Shown piece by piece: positions 6,561 through 11,059 of a stretch of 11,059 bases of DNA. Source of the stretch: CANLWN01 sp039815505. GTDB lineage: Bacteria; Bacteroidota; Bacteroidia; Flavobacteriales; Flavobacteriaceae. Every line of letters begins with the position of its first letter. The first letter of the stretch is position 1. The DNA is taken from positions 1 to 11,059 of the forward strand of contig JBCBZE010000088.1 of the NCBI GenBank assembly GCA_039815505.1. The letters run 5' to 3'. Made by a program: the position numbers and the translations under genes. Under the pieces are notes generated by a model. That model searched no databases. It was not told the DNA's origin and saw only the letters and a program-made list of their open reading frames with translations.

Positions 6561-7454
6561 TTGAAAAAGCGTAAAATTGAGGTAGCCGTTATTTCCGATG
6601 TCCATTTAGGAACCTACGGCTGTCATGCGGAAGAACTTATAGCCTATTTAAGTAGTATTCAGCCAAAAAAACTAATCCTAAATGGTGATATCATTGATAT
6701 TTGGCAATTTAGCAAGCGGTATTTCCCATCTTCCCACCTTAAAGTATTACGAAAAGTAATCGGAATGGCCTCAAAGGGAACCGAGGTGTATTATATCACT
6801 GGAAACCACGATGAAATGTTGCGTAAGTTTACGGACACGTCCATGGGCAATTTCAATATAGTAAATAAACTGGTACTCAACCTTGATGGTAAGCGGGCAT
6901 GGTTTTTTCACGGTGATGTTTTTGACGTATCCATTCAAAACGCAAAATGGTTGGCGAAATTGGGGGGCTATGGATATGACCTGCTTATTTTGATGAATCG
7001 GTCCGTAAATTGGTTCCTAACACGCTTAGGCAGAGAAAGATATTCGCTTTCCAAAAGAATAAAGAACAGTGTTAAAAGCGCCATTAAATATATCAATAAC
7101 TTTGAGAGCACTGCCGTGGAACTTGCTATAGAAAATGGCTATGACTATGTGGTCTGTGGGCATATACACCAACCTAAAAAAGAAAAACATGAAAATAGAA
7201 TGGGTACATGTACCTATCTTAATTCTGGCGATTGGGTGGAAAATCTTACGGCCTTGGAGTATTCCTTTAAGCGATGGAAGCTGTATCGTTACGACCATGA
7301 TAAATTATTACCCTTTTTCATGGACGAGGAATTAAAGGAAATGGATATGAACGAACTCATCGCTTCTATAACGGATTTAAAGGAAAATGAATCCAAGAGC
7401 AAGGGGGCTAAAAAAGATAAAGAAAAAGAAACCGACGATTTATTGGACGATTAG
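6561..7454 (+). CDS. LpxH-like calcineurin-fold metallophosphoesterase (UDP-2,3-diacylglucosamine diphosphatase family)
   Basis: A 297-residue dinuclear-metal phosphoesterase with all five family blocks: DVH (13-15), NGDIID (41-46), GNHDE (81-85), FHGDVFD (116-122) and CGHIHQP (199-205). The overall pattern is that of COG2908, often annotated as UDP-2,3-diacylglucosamine pyrophosphatase, which makes lipid X in lipid A synthesis at the inner face of the inner membrane. E. coli LpxH is about 240 residues; this protein has extra helices at 130-180 and a Lys/Glu/Asp-rich tail (277-297), so another phospholipid or nucleotide substrate is possible. The start is TTG at 6561: a stop lies in frame at 6552-6554 and no ATG precedes the essential DVH motif, so TTG is the only credible start. 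It is divergent from aroC. Its last 15 bases overlap the 3' end of the convergent dehydrogenase gene, and no terminator separates them. Confidence 0.85.
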   Translation: MKKRKIEVAVISDVHLGTYGCHAEELIAYLSSIQPKKLILNGDIIDIWQFSKRYFPSSHLKVLRKVIGMASKGTEVYYITGNHDEMLRKFTDTSMGNFNIVNKLVLNLDGKRAWFFHGDVFDVSIQNAKWLAKLGGYGYDLLILMNRSVNWFLTRLGRERYSLSKRIKNSVKSAIKYINNFESTAVELAIENGYDYVVCGHIHQPKKEKHENRMGTCTYLNSGDWVENLTALEYSFKRWKLYRYDHDKLLPFFMDEELKEMDMNELIASITDLKENESKSKGAKKDKEKETDDLLDD

Positions 7455-10355
7455 GGCTTTCCGAAGAATCGTAATAGGGTGTTCCGCAATTCTACCCGTA
7501 CCATCATATATTTGATGTCGGCAACTTGTTCCGTTCGCCGCAATAATAACGTCTTCCGATGTTTTTCTGACCGATGGGAATAATTTTAGTTCACCTATCT
7601 GCATACTCACCTCATAATGCTCTTTTTCATATCCGAAAGAACCTGCCATTCCACAGCATCCGGAATTTATTATGGAGACCGTATAGTTTTTTGGTAGGTT
7701 TAAGATATCAAAAGTCACCTTTTGATTGGATATGGCCTTTTGATGACAATGGTTATGGATTTTAATCGTTTTGGCGTCTAGGCAGAATTGATCCGAGTTT
7801 ATAATGCCTTTTTCGATCTCAAGTGCCAAAAATTCCTCTATAAGATATGTATGTTTCGCTATGCGCTCTACAGCCTCCGAATCTTTGGAAAAACGTTGAT
7901 ATTCGTCCCGAAAAGTTAAAATTGCAGATGGTTCCAGACCTAAAATGACATATCCCTTTTCCGTAAAAACCTTGAGTTTGTCCATATTTTTCATTGCCAG
8001 CTTTTTAGCCTGTCTCAAAAAACCTTTAGAGATATATGTCCGCCCACTTTCCGCATAGAACAACTCTACATCATAGCCTAATTTCACCAACACTTCAATC
8101 GCATCCATACCGATGTCCGTATCCAAGTAATTTGTAAACTCATCGATATACAAAATAACTTTTCTATTTCTTATAATAAATTGATTATTAAGATTTTCAA
8201 GAAGCTTATCGAAATTAACACTTGATACTTTCGGTAACGCTCTTTCCAAGGCCACCCCGGAAGCCCTCTTTATCAGGGGTCCTAATAACTTAGAGGTATA
8301 CATGGCATTGGTAAGACCAGAAAACTTACTTCCAACGGTATTAAGTTTGGTGCTATGGGCAAAAAGTTTGCTTCGGGTGGAATACCCGTTAACTTCCTGG
8401 TATTGGTATTGGAACTCTGCTTTTAAGGTGGCAACATCTACATTACTGGGACATTCAGAGGCACATGCTTTACAACTAAGGCAAAGATCAAAAACTTCTT
8501 TAAGCTCTGCGCTATCGAACCCATTTTTAGCCTCCGGATCGGTTAAGAATTCACGTAACGCATTGGCCCTGCCCCTAGTGGTATCTTTTTCGTTCTTTGT
8601 AGCGTGGTAACTGGGACACATACCACCGGACATCTTATGGCTTTTTCTGCAATCCCCGCTACCATTGCACTTTTCCGCAGCTTTTAGAATTCCTTCGCTA
8701 TCCGAGAAATCCATGAGGGTAGGTATGTCCGGTTCTTTTCTATCTATTTCATACCGCAGTGACTTATCCATAGGATATGCATCCACAATTTTACCAGGGT
8801 TGAAAATATTCAAAGGGTCAAAACTGGACTTAATACGTCGTAAAAGCTCATAATTCTTATTGCCTATCATTAAGGGAATGAATTCTGCCCTAACAATTCC
8901 ATCCCCATGTTCACCGCTAAAGGAGCCTCCATATTTCTTAGTTAGTTGGGCCACCTCAGTAGTAATGGCCCGGAAAAGGGAAACATCTTCCGATTTTTTC
9001 AGATTAAGGATAGGTCTTAAATGTAATTCTCCCGCTCCTGCATGCGCATAATAAACCGCATCCTGGTCATAATGCTTCATAATTTGGGAGAATTCAGTGA
9101 TAAAGTCCTTTAAATCCGCCAAGGCCACTGCAGTATCTTCAATACAGGCCACTGCTTTACGGTCGCCCACCATATTTCCAAGAAGACCAAGACCCGCTTT
9201 TCTGAGTTCGATGGCCTTGTTGATATCCAAACCTTTCAATACAGGGTTCGCGTAACTTAAACCGGATTGTTCTACTGTGCTGGACAAGGCTTTTAACGCC
9301 TCATCCAGTTCTGGTTCGGAATCCGCTTTTACTTCCAACATCAATAAGGCGGCCGGATCTTCATGCACAAAAAATCGATTAGCCAATTGGGCCCTGTTGT
9401 TTTTGGTACAGTCCAATATTACCTTGTCCATCATTTCACATAAATGCAAATTATGTTGCATTACCGGAGCCACATCTGTGAGGCAATCTTCCAAGGTTCT
9501 ATAATGCGTAATCATCATAGCGGAACATTTGGGTGGAATAGGGTCTAATTGCAGCGTAATCTCTGTGGTAAATGCCAAAGTACCTTCACTACCACTTAGA
9601 AGCCTACACAAATTAATATCACCTTCATCATCGCCAAAAAGGTTGTTCTTCAATAACTCATCCACGGCATATCCCGTGTTGCGCCTATGAATCGCATGTT
9701 TAGGAAACTCTTTTGTTATTTCTCTTACTATATCACTGTCTGACAGTTCTTTATATATACTTTTATATATTTTCCCTTCAAGTGAACTTATTGCTGCCCT
9801 TTTTTGAAATTCCTCTACGGAAACGGATTCAAATATCGCTTCGGTACCATCGGCCAAAAGCGTTCGTAAGCGTACAACCTTGTCCCTTGTTACACCATAT
9901 TGAATAGATGTAGTACCTGATGAATTATTACCGACCATTCCGCCGATCATACACCTATTGGAGGTAGATGTATTTGGCCCAAAAAATAAACCGTAAGGTC
10001 TTAGGTATTGATTAAGCTCATCCCTTACCACCCCGGGCTGAACGGTAATTTGTTTTTCTTTTTCGTTAAACTCCAATATCTTGGTAAAGTTTTTGGAAAC
10101 ATCCACAACGATACCATCACCTACGCACTGCCCTGCCAAAGACGTCCCGGCCGTTCTAGGAATTAGACCTACTTTGTGCGCACAAGCAAATAAAATAAGT
10201 TCTCGAATATCCCCTACTGTTGTCGGATATGCAACGGCCAAGGGAATTTTACGATACACGGACGCATCTGTTGCGTATAGGGTAGTCGTTAGTTTGTCTA
10301 GTTTTAGCTCCCCTTCTAACCTACTTTGTAAGGATTTTAGCAAATTTTTATCCAA
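7440..10355 (-). CDS. FAD-linked D-2-hydroxyacid dehydrogenase with 4Fe-4S and CCG domains (YdiJ type)
   Basis: A 971-residue fusion, close to the roughly 1018 residues of E. coli YdiJ, reported as a D-2-hydroxyglutarate dehydrogenase. Order of parts: FAD_binding_4 domain (about 36-270) with PRTAGTSLAGQ (66-76) and GGMVGNNSSGT (138-148); FAD-oxidase C domain (about 275-525) with HAGAGELHLRP (438-448), GGSFSGEHGDG (476-486) and FNPGKIVD (518-525); and iron-sulfur ligands C563, C569, C580 and C625, C628, C631, C635 for two 4Fe-4S clusters. The C-terminal CCG-like part has HNHCHQK (867-873) and GCCGMAG (899-905). It probably oxidises D-2-hydroxyglutarate or D-lactate and passes electrons through the clusters to an unidentified acceptor. 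There is no signal peptide. The start is TTG at 10355 (MDKNLLKSL); the frame stays open upstream to a stop at 10422-10424 but holds no ATG. It is divergent from the small outer membrane protein gene. Family assignment is firm; the exact substrate is uncertain. Confidence 0.93.
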   Translation of the reverse strand: MDKNLLKSLQSRLEGELKLDKLTTTLYATDASVYRKIPLAVAYPTTVGDIRELILFACAHKVGLIPRTAGTSLAGQCVGDGIVVDVSKNFTKILEFNEKEKQITVQPGVVRDELNQYLRPYGLFFGPNTSTSNRCMIGGMVGNNSSGTTSIQYGVTRDKVVRLRTLLADGTEAIFESVSVEEFQKRAAISSLEGKIYKSIYKELSDSDIVREITKEFPKHAIHRRNTGYAVDELLKNNLFGDDEGDINLCRLLSGSEGTLAFTTEITLQLDPIPPKCSAMMITHYRTLEDCLTDVAPVMQHNLHLCEMMDKVILDCTKNNRAQLANRFFVHEDPAALLMLEVKADSEPELDEALKALSSTVEQSGLSYANPVLKGLDINKAIELRKAGLGLLGNMVGDRKAVACIEDTAVALADLKDFITEFSQIMKHYDQDAVYYAHAGAGELHLRPILNLKKSEDVSLFRAITTEVAQLTKKYGGSFSGEHGDGIVRAEFIPLMIGNKNYELLRRIKSSFDPLNIFNPGKIVDAYPMDKSLRYEIDRKEPDIPTLMDFSDSEGILKAAEKCNGSGDCRKSHKMSGGMCPSYHATKNEKDTTRGRANALREFLTDPEAKNGFDSAELKEVFDLCLSCKACASECPSNVDVATLKAEFQYQYQEVNGYSTRSKLFAHSTKLNTVGSKFSGLTNAMYTSKLLGPLIKRASGVALERALPKVSSVNFDKLLENLNNQFIIRNRKVILYIDEFTNYLDTDIGMDAIEVLVKLGYDVELFYAESGRTYISKGFLRQAKKLAMKNMDKLKVFTEKGYVILGLEPSAILTFRDEYQRFSKDSEAVERIAKHTYLIEEFLALEIEKGIINSDQFCLDAKTIKIHNHCHQKAISNQKVTFDILNLPKNYTVSIINSGCCGMAGSFGYEKEHYEVSMQIGELKLFPSVRKTSEDVIIAANGTSCRHQIYDGTGRIAEHPITILRKALIVQ

Positions 10356-10374
10356 TTTGGAACAATTTTGGGCA

Positions 10375-10405
10375 CTAAAATAAGTTTTTATTAACTGAAC
10401 GCAAC
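10375..10405 (-). promoter_or_regulatory. Possible promoter for the dehydrogenase gene
   Basis: On the minus strand, GTTG (10405-10402) lies 19 bases before TATTTTAG (10382-10375), which differs from TAnnTTTG at one position. It is 19 bases upstream of the TTG start at 10355. One mismatch in each box in an AT-rich spacer makes a chance match quite possible. Confidence 0.28.
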
Positions 10406-10447
10406 CATTAAGAGACCTATTTTAAACCATAAAATAACAAGACACTT

Positions 10448-10957
10448 ATGAAAACCACAAGACTATTTATTTTTCTTTTTGTATTGACAACGTTTACGTT
10501 AAGCGCCCAGGAAATATCGGATCATGCCCTGGGGCTTCGCTTAGGTGATAGTGACGGATTCGGTGCTGAAATATCGTATCAAAAATCCATTGGCAGGTAT
10601 AATAGGTTCGAAGTGGACCTGGGTTGGCGGGATAGTCGGGAATTTGACGCTTTTAAGTTAACGGGGGTTTATCAATGGATACATTCTTTGGATGGGGATT
10701 TTAACTGGTATTATGGTTTTGGGGGCGGATTGGGTAATGTTGATTTTGAATCCAGGTTAGATAGCAACGACCAGCCCTTTACACCGGACGGAGGACTTTT
10801 TGTATTTGCTGCCGGTAATATTGGCATAGAATATAACTTTGATATCCCATTGCTTATATCATTGGATTTTAGACCGGAAATAGGTTTGATCGGTTATGGG
10901 GATTTTGATGATAACTTCGATTTTGACATCGCATTAGGTATTCGTTACCAGTTTTAG
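10448..10957 (+). CDS. Small predicted outer membrane beta-barrel protein
   Basis: I do not recognise a named family. The 169-residue product begins with a classic Sec signal peptide (MKTTRLFIFLFVLTTFTLSA, cleavage likely before Q21). The mature 149 residues alternate polar and aromatic/hydrophobic residues in short strands joined by Gly/Asp-rich turns, for example the WYYGFGGGLGN segment (about 96-106). It ends in ALGIRYQF with a terminal Phe, the signal recognised by the outer membrane barrel assembly machinery. Length and pattern fit a small barrel of about 8 strands of the OmpW/OmpX size class. An acidic FDDNFDFD stretch near the C-terminus may form an outer loop or bind cations. It starts with ATG and is followed 26 bases later by a strong terminator, so it appears to be a single-gene unit. 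The outer membrane location is a confident inference; the function is unknown. Confidence 0.85.
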   Translation: MKTTRLFIFLFVLTTFTLSAQEISDHALGLRLGDSDGFGAEISYQKSIGRYNRFEVDLGWRDSREFDAFKLTGVYQWIHSLDGDFNWYYGFGGGLGNVDFESRLDSNDQPFTPDGGLFVFAAGNIGIEYNFDIPLLISLDFRPEIGLIGYGDFDDNFDFDIALGIRYQF

Positions 10958-10983
10958 TGCAAATCAATCATAATATATAGAAG

Positions 10984-11012
10984 GCCCTAACTTATTGTTA
11001 AGGGCTTTTTTT
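10984..11012 (+). terminator. Intrinsic terminator after the outer membrane protein gene
   Basis: The arms GCCCTAAC (10984-10991) and GTTAAGGGC (10997-11005) pair with one bulged base around a 5-base loop. They are followed directly by seven T residues (11006-11012). This is a textbook rho-independent terminator for the gene ending at 10957. Confidence 0.85.
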
Positions 11013-11036
11013 ATATCCCTGATATAAGTACCTTTG
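11006..11036 (+). promoter_or_regulatory. Bacteroidota-type promoter for the next gene
   Basis: TACCTTTG at 11029-11036 is a perfect TAnnTTTG box. Nineteen bases upstream, 11006-11009 reads TTTT, a 3-of-4 match to the TTTG -33 element. The box ends 20 bases before an ATG at 11057. The upstream element lies within the T tract of the preceding terminator, so the two signals share bases. Confidence 0.5.
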
Positions 11037-11056
11037 GCCAACTAAAAACAGTTAAA

Positions 11057-11059
11057 ATG
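11057..11059 (+). CDS. Probable start codon of a gene continuing past the window
   Basis: The window ends in ATG, preceded by an A-rich stretch (AACAGTTAAA) of the kind common before flavobacterial starts and placed 20 bases after a consensus promoter box. Only the first codon is visible, so the product is unknown and the call rests entirely on position. Confidence 0.35.

Noticed and set aside
10081..10383. Open frame of 100 codons on the plus strand opposite the dehydrogenase start.
   Set aside because: It lies within the FAD-binding domain on the other strand and shows no protein-like pattern of its own.
10406..10447. Promoter for the small outer membrane protein gene using TATTTTAA at 10418-10425.
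   Set aside because: Only six of eight box positions fit and there is no upstream element at 19-21 bases.

Overview
The window looks like a chromosomal stretch from a marine-type member of the Bacteroidota, most likely Flavobacteriaceae. This is inferred from low-GC, AT-rich spacers, the near absence of Shine-Dalgarno sequences, promoter-like sites of the Bacteroidota type (TTTG, about 19 bases, TAnnTTTG), and the protein types present. The species cannot be named from sequence alone. Coding density is high. No gap exceeds 300 bases; the longest is the 187-base divergent spacer at 6374-6560. I found no tRNA, rRNA, insertion sequence, CRISPR array or phage gene.

Layout. (1) 1-813, plus strand: the 3' part of a gene with a CsgG/TolB-like C-terminal region, truncated by the window edge. 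(2) 885-6373, minus strand: five tightly packed genes read right to left. They are chorismate synthase (aroC), a glutamate/aspartate:cation symporter, a GshB-like ATP-grasp ligase, an N-formylglutamate amidohydrolase family protein, and a DUF1704 'QEGLA' zinc peptidase homologue. The last four are separated by 18 bases, an 8-base overlap and a 4-base ATGA overlap, so they look co-transcribed and translationally coupled. (3) 6561-7454, plus strand: an LpxH-like calcineurin-fold phosphoesterase. (4) 7440-10355, minus strand: a 971-residue FAD/4Fe-4S D-2-hydroxyacid dehydrogenase of the YdiJ type, whose 3' end overlaps the phosphoesterase gene by 15 bases. (5) 10448-10957, plus strand: a small secreted beta-barrel-like outer membrane protein, followed by a clear intrinsic terminator. 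(6) At the right edge, a well-formed promoter and the ATG of a further gene.

The most interesting part is the four-gene module at 885-5249. It combines uptake of an acidic amino acid, an ATP-grasp enzyme of the class that joins amino acids or peptides by amide bonds, and two hydrolases that would cut amide or peptide bonds. The DUF1704 protein has the HExxxH plus downstream Glu arrangement of the vertebrate tubulin tyrosine carboxypeptidase MATCAP. In eukaryotes the opposing enzyme (TTL) is itself an ATP-grasp-type ligase. A bacterial ligase/carboxypeptidase pair in one operon therefore suggests an undescribed add-and-remove cycle of an amino acid on a peptide, protein or small metabolite. 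The substrate cannot be read from the sequence.
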